Part shown: positions 52,018 through 61,498 of the stretch, in pieces
How positions within the stretch are numbered: position 1 is the first letter of the stretch
How the letters are laid out: each line of letters begins with the position of its first letter
DNA from: an uncultured Traorella sp.
GTDB taxonomy: Bacteria > Bacillota_I > Bacilli_A > Erysipelotrichales > Erysipelotrichaceae
Direction of reading: 5' to 3'
DNA length: 64,000 bases
NCBI RefSeq assembly: GCF_944327115.1
Contig: NZ_CALVGS010000122.1
Location: 1-64,000, forward strand
Notes under the pieces: model-generated
What the model was told of the DNA's origin: nothing
Seen by the model: only the letters and a program-made list of their open reading frames with translations
Databases searched by the model: none
Made by a program: the position numbers and the translations under genes

Positions 52018-53943
52018 ATGAAAAAGGTAATTAAAAATTTTGCGGTCGATATAGGGCTTCTCATCTGTCTTTTATATTTGGAGATCTTATTTCAGATACA
52101 TATTTTTCATGAGCTTTCATTTGATCTGATCTATCCTTTTCTTTTCGGATGTTCATGGATCTTGTTTTTGTTGCTGATCATCCATCTGTTAGGTGGAAAA
52201 TGTGGTAAGATACTTTCAGCTTTTTTTCTTTTGCTGATGATTTTGATCTTTTTGATACAAATGATCTATTATGATAAATTTAAAGTATTTACAAGTATTT
52301 TTTCTGTATTTCATGGTACTGGACAGGTCTTGGGATTTGGCAGTGAAATCACGGATTCTATTTTAAAGAATCTGTCGCTGATTGTTCTTTGCCTGCTTCC
52401 TTTATTCGTTTATAGTATCGTGCTTGTGAAATGTGAGCTGAAAAGAATTCATTTTAAGGAAGGCTGTATCCGTGCATTAAGTGCTTTAGGTTTCTATCTG
52501 GCAGGATTTTTATGCCTTTTGATCCCACATGCCGGTATGGAAACGACCTTGGATATTTATCTCGATAATCGTCCCAGTGTCATGGTGATGAAGCGTTTTG
52601 GGGTGATGACCTCCTTTCGTCTGCAGATAAGGGACATGATCATTCGCTTTGATGGCGGAATAGATAAAAAAACGGTGAAGGCGTATAACAGCCATACTTA
52701 TGATGAGGATGAATTGAATCAGATGGCGATTGATTTTTCATCATTGATTGCCAATGAAGCTGATCCGGCCATCAAAGACATGCACCAGTATTTTGCCAAT
52801 CAGCCGGCGACGGAGAAAAATGAATATACAGGTATGTTTAAAGATTATAATCTGATCATGATCACGGCAGAGGCATTTAGTGATTATGCCATTGATGAAA
52901 AGCTGACACCGACCCTGTATAAAATGAAAACAGAGGGCTTTGATTTTAAAAATTTTTATAATCCATTATTTGAAGTTTCTACCAGTGATGGCGAATATGT
53001 CAATGTGATGGGACTTTATCCAAAACCGGGTGTTTGGAGCTTTTCAAGGTCTTATGGACATGAGCTGCCGTTTGTCTTGGCGAGGCAATATCAAAAAATG
53101 GGTATAGAAACCTTTGCTTATCACAATCATTATTATGATTACTATGACCGTGACCAGACACATACGTATATATGGAAGAATTATAAAGGGCTTGGAAATG
53201 GTCTGGATGTGAAGGATACATGGCCGGAAAGTGATTTGGAGATGATTCAGAAGACAAGTGATGAGTATATGCAGCTGGATCGTTTTCATACTTATTTTAT
53301 GAGCGTGAGCGGGCATATGAATTATACGTGGATCGGTAATACGATGTCTTCCAAGAATTATGATGCAGTGGCTGATTTAAATATGAGCGAGCTTTCAAAG
53401 GGTTATCTGGCTGCTCAGATCGAGCTTGACAAGGCGATGGAACAGCTTTTGAAAGATTTAGAAAGATATGATCATCTTGATGATACCCTGATCGTGATTG
53501 CAGCGGATCATTATCCGTATGGATTGGAAAAAGAAAATATTGAAGAGCTTTCAGGCAGAAAGATCGAAGATGATTTTGATCTGTATAAGAGTGCCTTGAT
53601 CATTTATGCACCTTCGATGGAAAAGACGATCGGGGTGGATACGATCTGCAGCAGTGTTGATATCCTGCCGACTGTATCCAATCTTCTGGGTCTTGAATAT
53701 GATTCCAGGCTTTTGATGGGAACGGATGTTTTCAGTAATCAAATGCCGCTGGTTGTATTGGCTGATGGCAGTTTCATGAATGGTGAAGTAAAATATGATG
53801 CGCAAAAGGGAAGTGCCGTGTTTTTGGATAAGCGAATCAGTGAAGCAAGGTTAAAGTCATTATATGAAAAAGCAGCGAAAAAGCTTGAGATGTCGGCTTT
53901 GATTCTGGATAAGGATTATTATCGCAGCTTACATTTGAAATAA
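52018..53943 (+). CDS. Lipoteichoic acid synthase family protein
   Basis: LtaS-type enzymes polymerise glycerol-phosphate onto a glycolipid anchor outside the membrane. The 641-residue protein has about five N-terminal membrane segments and a sulfatase-fold domain. The domain has NLIMITAEAFSDYA (metal Glu), FEVSTSDGEYVNVMGLYP with the catalytic Thr at about residue 322, SGHMNYTWIGNT, and IVIAADHYPYG with metal Asp and His. Active residues are present. An extended -10 TGA-CATAAT (52003-52011) ends six bases before ATG 52018, and no ribosome-binding site is visible, so the transcript may be leaderless. Confidence 0.9.
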   Translation: MKKVIKNFAVDIGLLICLLYLEILFQIHIFHELSFDLIYPFLFGCSWILFLLLIIHLLGGKCGKILSAFFLLLMILIFLIQMIYYDKFKVFTSIFSVFHGTGQVLGFGSEITDSILKNLSLIVLCLLPLFVYSIVLVKCELKRIHFKEGCIRALSALGFYLAGFLCLLIPHAGMETTLDIYLDNRPSVMVMKRFGVMTSFRLQIRDMIIRFDGGIDKKTVKAYNSHTYDEDELNQMAIDFSSLIANEADPAIKDMHQYFANQPATEKNEYTGMFKDYNLIMITAEAFSDYAIDEKLTPTLYKMKTEGFDFKNFYNPLFEVSTSDGEYVNVMGLYPKPGVWSFSRSYGHELPFVLARQYQKMGIETFAYHNHYYDYYDRDQTHTYIWKNYKGLGNGLDVKDTWPESDLEMIQKTSDEYMQLDRFHTYFMSVSGHMNYTWIGNTMSSKNYDAVADLNMSELSKGYLAAQIELDKAMEQLLKDLERYDHLDDTLIVIAADHYPYGLEKENIEELSGRKIEDDFDLYKSALIIYAPSMEKTIGVDTICSSVDILPTVSNLLGLEYDSRLLMGTDVFSNQMPLVVLADGSFMNGEVKYDAQKGSAVFLDKRISEARLKSLYEKAAKKLEMSALILDKDYYRSLHLK

Positions 53944-54007
53944 ATGTTTCCGGTCTTTTTTCTATCGGAGAAGGTTAAATTATGCTATTATAAATAAAGG
54001 TGATGAA

Positions 54008-55051
54008 ATGCAAAGCTTATATGATTTTAATTATGAACAGATCCAGCAGTATGCCTTGGATCAGGGTTGGAAGAAGTTTCGGGGTCATCAGATCTTTCAA
54101 TGGCTGTATCGCAAAAGGGTGCAAAGCATTGATGAGATGAGTGATCTAAGTAAGGATTGCCGCGATTTTCTGAAAGAAAGATTTATCGTCAATCCCTGTA
54201 AGGTTGTGAATAAGCAAGTATCCAGTGATGGTACGATCAAATATTTATTTGAATTGACAGACGGAGCATTGGTAGAAAGTGTATTGATGGTCTATGATTA
54301 TGGGAAAAGCGTCTGTGTTTCTTCACAGGTGGGCTGTAACATGGGCTGTGATTTTTGTGCGAGCGGTCTTTAGAAAAAAAGAAGAGATCTGACAAGCGGA
54401 GAGATGGTGGCTCAGGTATTGAGCGTTCAGAAGGATCTGGATGCAGCCGAGGATCGTGTTTCACATGTCGTCGTGATGGGAACGGGGGAACCGTTTGATA
54501 ATTATGAGCATGTGATGAATTTCGCAAAAACGATCAATCATGATCTTGGATTGGGCATAGGAGGAAGGCATATCACGATTTCAACCTGTGGGATCGTGCC
54601 TAAGATATTGGCCTTCGCCCAGGCAAAAACGCAGTATAATCTGGCGATTTCCTTGCATGCTCCCAATAATGCCTTACGCAGCAGGCTGATGCCGATCAAT
54701 AAGGCCTATCCCTTGGAGGAACTGATGAAGGCCTTGAAGGTATATACTGATTTGAATAATCGGCGTTTGACGTTTGAATATATTCTTTTGAAGGGAATCA
54801 ATGATCAGCCGGTCCATGCCGATCAGCTGGCGGATCTGATTCGCGGCATCAATGCTTATGTGAACCTGATTCCTTATAATGAGGTCGATGAGCATGGTTA
54901 TCGAAGTGTGGATCGGAAAAGTGCCATGGTCTTTTATGACCGTTTGATGAAAAGAGGGATTCGCTCAACGATCCGTAAGGAGCATGGCGGTGATATCGAT
55001 GCGGCTTGTGGACAGCTGAGGGCCAAAGAAGAGAAAAAGAGAATGGGGTGA
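54008..55051 (+). pseudogene. rlmN: rlmN (23S rRNA/tRNA A2 methyltransferase) interrupted by an in-frame amber codon
   Basis: RlmN is a radical-SAM enzyme that methylates 23S rRNA A2503 and some tRNAs. The first part (121 codons) has the cluster motif CNMGCDFC at residues 110-117. TAG at 54371-54373 follows CASGL. The frame continues directly ([16 protein letters not shown]) to 55051, including the second catalytic Cys in DIDAACGQL. No base is gained or lost. Homologues usually have Leu or another residue at the stop position. It may be a mutation, an assembly or base error, or read-through. TAG is used as a normal stop elsewhere here. Read through, it would be 347 residues. Confidence 0.85.
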
Positions 55052-55055
55052 TGGT

Positions 55056-55796
55056 ATGAAGGTAGCAGGATTGAGTGATAAAGGTCTTGTACGTTCAAAT
55101 AATGAAGATTGTATCGGATATAAAATGAAGGAAGATGGTACGCTTTTGGCGATTGTTTGTGACGGTATCGGCGGCAGCAATGCCGGAGATGTTGCCAGTA
55201 AGTGTGCTGTCGAAACATTTTTAAATGATTTTGATCATGCGCCTTCTTTGCAGACACCTAAAGAAGCAAGCGACTGGATCAAGAATGAGATCGATCACTG
55301 CAATGATGTGATCTATCAGATGGCAAGCTCCAATAAAAATTTATATGGCATGGGAACGACGCTGGCAGGTGTGCTGATGAATGATAAGATGACCCTGATC
55401 ATGAATGTCGGAGATTCACGTGTCTATGGTCTGTTCGACCGCATGGTATGTCTGACACAGGATCACAATCTGTTTCAGGAACTGCTTCATGCCGGACAGC
55501 TGACAAGTGAAGAAATCAAACGTCAGCCGTCGAAACACGTGCTTACAAATGCCTTGGGTGTTTATGATAAGGCGAAGGTCGATATCGGACTTGCCAACAA
55601 TGATTATGACTGTTTGCTTTTATGCAGTGATGGGCTTCATGGTTATGTCGATGAGCACATCATAAAAAACGTGTTGATTCAGCAAAAAAGCGCAGAGGAG
55701 AAAGCTTCTTTGCTCGTACAGGCGGCCTTGATCGCCGGAGGTTATGATAATACGAGCGTGATCGTGATCGACAAGGAGGTGGGAAGCAATGACTGA
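55056..55796 (+). CDS. prpC: PP2C-type serine/threonine phosphatase
   Basis: PrpC removes phosphates placed by the partner kinase PrkC. The 246-residue protein has the PP2C motifs: SDKGLVRSNNEDC, VCDGIGGSNAGDVASK with metal Asp, GTTLAGVLM, VGDSRVYGLFD and LLLCSDGLHGYVD, and NTSVIVID near the end. The length is normal. It overlaps prkC by 8 bases, the conserved prpC-prkC pair of Gram-positive bacteria. It starts five bases after rlmN with GGGTGATG upstream. Confidence 0.95.
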   Translation: MKVAGLSDKGLVRSNNEDCIGYKMKEDGTLLAIVCDGIGGSNAGDVASKCAVETFLNDFDHAPSLQTPKEASDWIKNEIDHCNDVIYQMASSNKNLYGMGTTLAGVLMNDKMTLIMNVGDSRVYGLFDRMVCLTQDHNLFQELLHAGQLTSEEIKRQPSKHVLTNALGVYDKAKVDIGLANNDYDCLLLCSDGLHGYVDEHIIKNVLIQQKSAEEKASLLVQAALIAGGYDNTSVIVIDKEVGSND

Positions 55797-57459
55797 AAAC
55801 CTGCTTGCGGGTCGTTATAAAATTGTGAAGTCTTTGGGAGAAGGCGGAATGGCAGATGTTTATCTGGCCATTGATACGATCATCAACCGTGAGGTGGCCA
55901 TCAAGATCCTTCGTGGTGAGTTAGGAAATGATCCGGTAACTTTGCTGCGTTTCCAGCGTGAAGCCAATGCGGCAAGCAAGCTGAACCATCCGAATGTTGT
56001 TCAGGTTTATGATGTGGGAACAAGTGAAGACCGTCATTTTATCGTCATGGAATATATTCGCGGCAAAACATTGAAACAGCTGATCCAGTTAAGAGGTGCT
56101 TTGCACAAGGAAGAAGCGATCAGCATCATGAAGCAGCTTTTGAGTGCTGTGGCAGAAGCCCATCGCCATAATATCATTCATCGGGATATCAAGCCTCAGA
56201 ATGTTCTTGTGAAGGATGATGGAACGGTCAAGATCACGGATTTTGGGATCGCTCTGGCACATAATGCCGTTCAGCTGACCCAAAGTGATTCAGTTTTGGG
56301 AAGTGCCCATTATCTGGCACCTGAAACGACGCGTGGTGAAGCTGCGACCAACCAGTGTGATATTTATTCGCTGGGAATCGTTTTCTATGAACTGCTTTCA
56401 GGCAGCGTGCCGTTTACCGGAGATAATCCCGTACAGATCGCCATGAAGCATTTAAGCGAGGAAATACCGAGCATTCGCGAATTTAATCCGTCATTGCCTC
56501 AATCAATTGAAAATATCATTATCAAAGCAACCGCTAAAAATAAAGCATATCGCTATCAAAACGTAGAGGAAATGCTGCATGATGTCGAAACCTGTCTGGA
56601 TGAGGATCATCTTCACGATGAAAAAATCGTCTTTCAGCCGCCAAAGGATAAGGCTACGACAACGGTCGTCATCGACCGCTTTGATAAAAATGTCATCAAG
56701 GATGAAGAAGAACCAAAGAAAGATCATAAATGGCTGATCGGTTCGCTGATCGTGTTCATCGTCATTGCCGTAAGTGTGATGATCATGTATTTTAGTGGTG
56801 TCTTTGATTACTTGACAAAGCCGAAAACGGAAATCATTCCGGATGTTTCAAATAAAACAGTGGAAGAAGCCACACAGATGCTGACAGAGCTGGGCTTTGT
56901 CGTCAATGAGGATATCACTTATGAAAATTCATCGGACTATGCCGAAGATATGATCATCCGTACTAGTCCTGCTATCAGCAGTGAGCAGGAAATCGGTACA
57001 GAGATCAAGCTTACTGTGTCGAAAGGACCGGCATTCATCATTGAAAATTATGTCGGAAAAAATATCAATGATATCCAGCCGTATCTTGAAGGAATGAATA
57101 TCGAAGTAATCGTCAGCAAGGTAAATTCAGATCAGCCGACCAATACGATTTTGTCACAGGATCTGGAAGCCGGAACAGCCATTGATCCTGATGATAAGAA
57201 ATATCGTATTCGCTTTACTGTGGCAGGTGAAAAAGAATTTGTCATGATGAATCTGATTGGACAGCCGATCGAAGAAGCCCAGAAAACCTTGACAGATCTT
57301 GGTGCTGTCGTTGAGCTGGAAGTAATTTCCACGGAAGGCATGAGCGAAGAAGAATTGCTTGAAATCGAAAGGGGCGTGGTGATTACGCAGAGTCAGGAAC
57401 AGGGAACTTATTATATACAAAGTGAAGGAAAAGTAATTATACTGTCATATTATGAATAA
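55789..57459 (+). CDS. prkC: PASTA-domain serine/threonine protein kinase
   Basis: PrkC senses muropeptides or lipid II and phosphorylates cell-wall and growth proteins. The 556-residue protein has a cytoplasmic kinase (GEGGMADVYLA loop, VAIKIL Lys, HRDIKPQN, DFG, APE motifs). One membrane segment lies at about 315-338, and three outside PASTA repeats follow (IPDVSNKTVEEATQML, NYVGKNINDIQPYL, NLIGQPIEEAQKTL). All catalytic residues are present. It overlaps prpC and rsgA by 8 bases each. In spore-formers PrkC also triggers germination in response to peptidoglycan. Confidence 0.96.
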   Translation: MTENLLAGRYKIVKSLGEGGMADVYLAIDTIINREVAIKILRGELGNDPVTLLRFQREANAASKLNHPNVVQVYDVGTSEDRHFIVMEYIRGKTLKQLIQLRGALHKEEAISIMKQLLSAVAEAHRHNIIHRDIKPQNVLVKDDGTVKITDFGIALAHNAVQLTQSDSVLGSAHYLAPETTRGEAATNQCDIYSLGIVFYELLSGSVPFTGDNPVQIAMKHLSEEIPSIREFNPSLPQSIENIIIKATAKNKAYRYQNVEEMLHDVETCLDEDHLHDEKIVFQPPKDKATTTVVIDRFDKNVIKDEEEPKKDHKWLIGSLIVFIVIAVSVMIMYFSGVFDYLTKPKTEIIPDVSNKTVEEATQMLTELGFVVNEDITYENSSDYAEDMIIRTSPAISSEQEIGTEIKLTVSKGPAFIIENYVGKNINDIQPYLEGMNIEVIVSKVNSDQPTNTILSQDLEAGTAIDPDDKKYRIRFTVAGEKEFVMMNLIGQPIEEAQKTLTDLGAVVELEVISTEGMSEEELLEIERGVVITQSQEQGTYYIQSEGKVIILSYYE

Positions 57460-58315
57460 AGGAACGATCATAAAAAATATATCAAATCAATATGAGGTGC
57501 TTTTTGACAATGGTGAGATCCATCCCTGTGTCGCCATGGGAAAGGTACGTCTTGATAAGAAGCCGTTAGTAGGCGATCATGTCATGGTAGAAGCCTTTGA
57601 ATCGCAATACGGTATCCAAAAGATACTTGATAGAAAAAACTATCTGGCACGCCCGGCAATTGCCAACGTCGATCAGGCATTGATCGTTATGTCCAGCTTT
57701 GAGCCTGATTTTTCGACAACGCTTGTCGACCGGCTGATCTTTCTGATCTCACTTGCCGATATCGAACCGGTGCTATGTGTTACGAAGATGGATCTTGTCA
57801 AGGATGAGGATGAAATTTATTCGTATATCGAAGATTATCGTAAAAGCGGTTATCGTGTTTATACGACAGGCAAAGATTTTGATGAAACAGAGATCATCGA
57901 ATGTTTTGAAAACAAGATTACCGTATTAACAGGACAAAGCGGGGCCGGTAAAAGCTCGCTGCTGAATCGTATCAATCCTGAATTTCAGCTTCAGACACAA
58001 AAAACCAGCAAGGCATTGGGACGTGGCAAGCATACGACCCGTCATTGTGAATTATATGCGATAGGCAGCGGCTGGGTCGCTGATACGCCGGGATTCTCTT
58101 CGCTTGATTTTTCACGAGTGGATCTTTTAGAACTGAAAGATAAGATCTTAGATTTTCAAATTGACGAAGAGTGTCGTTTTAGAAACTGCGTACATCTCGA
58201 TGAACCGGATTGTGCCGTAAAAAAAGCTGTTCAGGAAGGAAGAATTTCTTCTATCCGTTATCAAAACTATAAAGATGTAGCTATGCTGATCAAGCAAGGA
58301 AAAAGGAGTTACTGA
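57452..58315 (+). CDS. rsgA: Small-ribosomal-subunit biogenesis GTPase RsgA
   Basis: RsgA (YloQ) is a circularly permuted GTPase that matures the 30S subunit. The 287-residue protein has an N-terminal OB-fold and a permuted GTPase: G4 TKMDLV, then G1 GQSGAGKSSLLNR and G3 DTPGFSS. A C-terminal zinc domain follows with CRFRNCVHLDEPDCAV ligands. RGKHTTRH (G2 region) is present. The length is normal. It overlaps prkC by 8 bases and rpe by one base (TGATG), matching the prpC-prkC-rsgA-rpe order in Bacilli. Confidence 0.96.
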   Translation: MNKGTIIKNISNQYEVLFDNGEIHPCVAMGKVRLDKKPLVGDHVMVEAFESQYGIQKILDRKNYLARPAIANVDQALIVMSSFEPDFSTTLVDRLIFLISLADIEPVLCVTKMDLVKDEDEIYSYIEDYRKSGYRVYTTGKDFDETEIIECFENKITVLTGQSGAGKSSLLNRINPEFQLQTQKTSKALGRGKHTTRHCELYAIGSGWVADTPGFSSLDFSRVDLLELKDKILDFQIDEECRFRNCVHLDEPDCAVKKAVQEGRISSIRYQNYKDVAMLIKQGKRSY

Positions 58316-58980
58316 TGAGAAAAATAGAAATTGCTCCGAGTGTACTTTCACTGGACTATTCGATCTTTGAAAAACAATGTGCAGATTTAAATCAAAGCTC
58401 AGCCCATTATCTTCATTTTGATGTCATGGACGGACATTTTGTACCGAATCTTACTTTTGGTCCGGATATTTTAAAAGGTTTCCGAAAAGCCTGTCCAAAT
58501 ATGATCTTGGATGTTCATTTAATGGTCGATGATCCTGATATGTTCATCGAAGCTTTTGTGAATGCCGGGGCTGATCTGATTACTTTTCATTACGAAGCTT
58601 GTACAAGTCATGAGGAAATTAAGAAAATATTGGCAAAGATCCATTCATATGGCATCAAAGCAGGACTTGTCATCAAACCTAAAACTGATGTGAGCGTCCT
58701 CTTTGATTTTCTTGATCAATGCGATCTTATTCTTGTCATGTCCGTCGAACCGGGCTTTGGCGGTCAAAAATTTATGGAAAGCTCATTGGATAAGGTCAAG
58801 GCTTTGCGTAAAAGAATCGATGAGTCCTCTTTATCCTGTCTGATCGAAATTGATGGCGGCATCAATGATATCACAGCTTCTTTCGCAATAGAAGCCGGAG
58901 CTGATGTCTTAGTTGCCGGCAGCTATGTATTTAAAGGAGATATCCAACAGCAAATAAACCATCTTTATAAAACACGGTAA
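58315..58980 (+). CDS. rpe: Ribulose-phosphate 3-epimerase
   Basis: Rpe interconverts ribulose-5-phosphate and xylulose-5-phosphate in the pentose phosphate pathway. The 221-residue TIM barrel has IAPSVLSLDYSIFEKQ, HFDVMDGHFVPNLTFGPDIL with metal ligands, DVHLMVDDPD, MSVEPGFGGQKF and IDGGINDITA, and ADVLVAGSYVFKG. All are intact. The length is normal. It shares its start with the rsgA stop (TGATG), and AAAGGAG lies upstream. It ends the prpC-prkC-rsgA-rpe unit. Confidence 0.96.
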   Translation: MRKIEIAPSVLSLDYSIFEKQCADLNQSSAHYLHFDVMDGHFVPNLTFGPDILKGFRKACPNMILDVHLMVDDPDMFIEAFVNAGADLITFHYEACTSHEEIKKILAKIHSYGIKAGLVIKPKTDVSVLFDFLDQCDLILVMSVEPGFGGQKFMESSLDKVKALRKRIDESSLSCLIEIDGGINDITASFAIEAGADVLVAGSYVFKGDIQQQINHLYKTR

Positions 58981-59002
58981 GTCTTTTCTGGAGAAGGATA
59001 CG

Positions 59003-59620
59003 TTGAATAATGTAGGATTTGATTTATGGGCAGATGATTATGATAAGAGTGTCGGACTATCTGATGAAGAGGGTGTCTATCCGTTTGCAGGGTACAGAGA
59101 TGTATTAAATAAGATATATGCCGGTGTATTATCTCACTTTGGAAAAGTTGTGTTGGATATTGGTTTTGGGACCGGAACACTTACATCCAAACTTTATGAG
59201 AATGGATGTGAGATCTATGGACAAGACTTTTCAGATAGAATGATAGAACTCGCTTATGAAAAAATGCCTAAGGCTCATTTATTTCAAGGAGATTTTTCAG
59301 TGGGATTGGCAGATGAACTGACACAAAATAAATATGATTCAATAACCGCAACCTACTCACTGCATCACCTTACGGATGTACAAAAAATTGATCTTCTTCA
59401 TCTGTTATTGAGTTTATTGAAAGATGATGGATGTATCTATATTGGAGATGTTGGTTTTACAACGCGTAAGGATATGGAAGATTGTAAGATACAGATGGGG
59501 AATAAGTGGGATGATGATGAGATATACTTTATTTTTGATGAAGTGAAAATTACTTTCCCCCAGATAGAATTTGAACAGCTATCTTATTGTGCAGGAGTTT
59601 TTTACCTGAAAAACCAGTGA
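59003..59620 (+). CDS. Class I SAM-dependent methyltransferase
   Basis: This is a 205-residue methyltransferase. The SAM-binding motif I is VVLDIGFGTGTLTSKLYENGCEIYGQD (about residues 49-75). Motifs ATYSLHHLTDV and GCIYIGDVGFTTRKDM follow in type-11/25 style. The substrate is unknown. I use TTG 59003 as start, with GGAGAAGGA upstream. No better ATG exists in frame before motif I. It lies 22 bases after rpe and could be co-transcribed. A terminator follows. Homologues occur mainly as scattered accessory genes, so the substrate cannot be read from context. Confidence 0.85.
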   Translation: MNNVGFDLWADDYDKSVGLSDEEGVYPFAGYRDVLNKIYAGVLSHFGKVVLDIGFGTGTLTSKLYENGCEIYGQDFSDRMIELAYEKMPKAHLFQGDFSVGLADELTQNKYDSITATYSLHHLTDVQKIDLLHLLLSLLKDDGCIYIGDVGFTTRKDMEDCKIQMGNKWDDDEIYFIFDEVKITFPQIEFEQLSYCAGVFYLKNQ

Positions 59621-59682
59621 TATCGCTCTTACAGAATCATCTTATGTGGATATATAAGATAAAAAAATCATGAATATAAAAG

Positions 59683-59714
59683 AAAAGAAGTATTCACATC
59701 TAAATACTTCTTTT
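59683..59714. terminator. Bidirectional terminator between the methyltransferase and rqcH
   Basis: AAAAGAAGTATT (59683-59694) and AATACTTCTTTT (59703-59714) form a perfect 12-base stem around an eight-base loop, with A's left and T's right. It serves both convergent genes. Confidence 0.85.
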
Positions 59715-59761
59715 AATTTAAACCTGTTTGGATAATTCTGTTTTAACGACCGGTATCGAAT

Positions 59762-61399
59762 TTATTTCTTATACGTATCCAATAATTCAATGACCTTTTT
59801 TTCATCGGGGTCGATATAAATCGTCTTATAGCTGTTCATCAGCGCCTGCCCGATGGCTTTTCCTTTCGCTTTTTTCAAGTTTTTGATCTTTGTATAAGCG
59901 ACAGGAACGCTGCTGGAATCCTTGCCCTGTGAGTAATAGCTGGCAAGCAGGGCACAGGTGCGGATGATCTCTTCTGACAGATCGTCACATTGTACGATGA
60001 CATGAGCGCCATGGTAATCAAGCGTATGGAACCACCAGTCTTCTTTTTTCGCAAAGTGAAAGGTCAGATAATCATTTTGCAGGTTGTTTTTTCCAATATA
60101 GATGTTGCTTCCTTTAAAATTTAATGTAATAAAGTGAGGAAGAGCATTCTTTTTGGTCTTGCGGACATTTTTCTGAACACGAAGATAACCGTTTTTTTCT
60201 AATTCACTGCGTATTTCTTTGGCATCATCAAACGATGCGTATTCAAGCTGCGATTGAAGCAGGGTAAAATATTCGATTTCTTTTTCGCAAAGATCGATCT
60301 GTTTGGCTACTTCTACTTGTGCGGTCTTGCTTTTTTTGTATTTTTGATAATATTTTTTGGCGTTGTATTTGATATCATATTTCACATCTAATGGAATATG
60401 GATCATTTGTCCGGTTTCAAAATCTTCCAGATCAACGGCTTCCATTTTCTGCGGATACTGGTAAGCATAGGCATAAAGAAGATCACCGTATATGCGATAA
60501 TGTTCACAGTCGTTAGCAGAAGCCAGAGTATCCTGGAGCTTTTTCAACTTTGATTCATTCTTATGCAATTCTTTTTTTACTACCTTATAAAGATCACCGC
60601 TTTGTTCACGGATCCTTTCTTTTTCCTGTGCGTGGTAATAGACGACATCGAATCCACGCATCAAAGGATAAACGCTGTACGAAGAGTGAAGATGTTTTAA
60701 TTCAATACAGTGAAATTGATTTTCTTTTTCATAGACATAGAGTGACTGACTTTGTTCCAATTCATTCATGATTTCCCGAAAGGATTCATGATTGTGGATC
60801 CGGTACATAAATTCTCTGGAAAGCAGCGGTGAAAAACCGTGAAACTGTTTCGAGAGCGATTCTTCACTGTCAAAATCTTCTTCTACAAAAGGATCTTTTT
60901 TATTAAACTGTGCAGGCAGTGTAAATTCCATGCCCGGAAAGATCGGCCGAATGTTGTTTTCAAAAGGGGGAATCCGCTTAAGGGCGTCAATGATCCTATT
61001 GTTTTCGACCAATACAAGATTGGCATATTTGCCCATTAATTCAACATACAGGTGATAGGTATGCTGATCGCTGAGATCGTCATAAGCAACGATTTCAAAA
61101 TCCAGGATACGGTCTAATCCAAGCTGTTTGATCGATACGATCATGCCTCCGTCAATATATTTTCTTAAGATCATGCCGAAATTTCCGGCAACTGCCGGAC
61201 TTTGATAATTTTCATTGGTCAGATTGATGCGATTGTACTGTGAATGTGTTGAGATCATCAGTTTATAGTTTTTCGCATGGCTTCTGATATAAAAGAGCAT
61301 TTCATGTTCACTGACTTGTGAACATTTATTGATCTTCATAGGTGTCATCTCTGACAAGCTTTTCTGCAGCTTATGCAGCAATAATCCATCGAGTGCCAT
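59762..61399 (-). CDS. rqcH: Rqc2 homologue RqcH (NFACT family)
   Basis: RqcH binds stalled 50S subunits carrying nascent chains and adds alanine tails for degradation. The 545-residue protein begins MALDGLLLHKLQKSL. It has the NFACT-N domain (KINKCSQVSEHEMLFYIRS, GMIVSIKQLGLDRILDFEI), a coiled-coil middle and the NFACT-R region near the end (NIYIGKNNLQNDYLTFHFAKKEDWWFHTLDYHGAHVIVQ). The middle is shorter than in some homologues. GGAGG lies before ATG 61399 on the minus strand. YlmH, linked to the same ribosome rescue pathway, is also in the window. Confidence 0.93.
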   Translation of the reverse strand: MALDGLLLHKLQKSLSEMTPMKINKCSQVSEHEMLFYIRSHAKNYKLMISTHSQYNRINLTNENYQSPAVAGNFGMILRKYIDGGMIVSIKQLGLDRILDFEIVAYDDLSDQHTYHLYVELMGKYANLVLVENNRIIDALKRIPPFENNIRPIFPGMEFTLPAQFNKKDPFVEEDFDSEESLSKQFHGFSPLLSREFMYRIHNHESFREIMNELEQSQSLYVYEKENQFHCIELKHLHSSYSVYPLMRGFDVVYYHAQEKERIREQSGDLYKVVKKELHKNESKLKKLQDTLASANDCEHYRIYGDLLYAYAYQYPQKMEAVDLEDFETGQMIHIPLDVKYDIKYNAKKYYQKYKKSKTAQVEVAKQIDLCEKEIEYFTLLQSQLEYASFDDAKEIRSELEKNGYLRVQKNVRKTKKNALPHFITLNFKGSNIYIGKNNLQNDYLTFHFAKKEDWWFHTLDYHGAHVIVQCDDLSEEIIRTCALLASYYSQGKDSSSVPVAYTKIKNLKKAKGKAIGQALMNSYKTIYIDPDEKKVIELLDTYKK

Positions 61400-61446
61400 A
61401 ATACCTCCATTTCCATGATATTATATCACAAAAGGGCAAAACATAA

Positions 61447-61475
61447 TTGACTTTCCGCTTGATTGTTACTATAAT
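61447..61475 (+). promoter_or_regulatory. Strong sigma-A promoter for gmk
   Basis: TTGACT (61447-61452), 17 bases, TATAAT (61470-61475). It gives a leader of about 16 bases before the gmk ATG at 61499. Confidence 0.8.
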
Positions 61476-61498
61476 TGAACCATATTAGTGGGGGTATT

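Noticed and set aside
54008-55051. Reassignment of UAG to an amino acid in this genome
   Set aside because: Several conserved genes in the window end in TAG at their expected length (for example topA and rnhB), so UAG works as a stop here.
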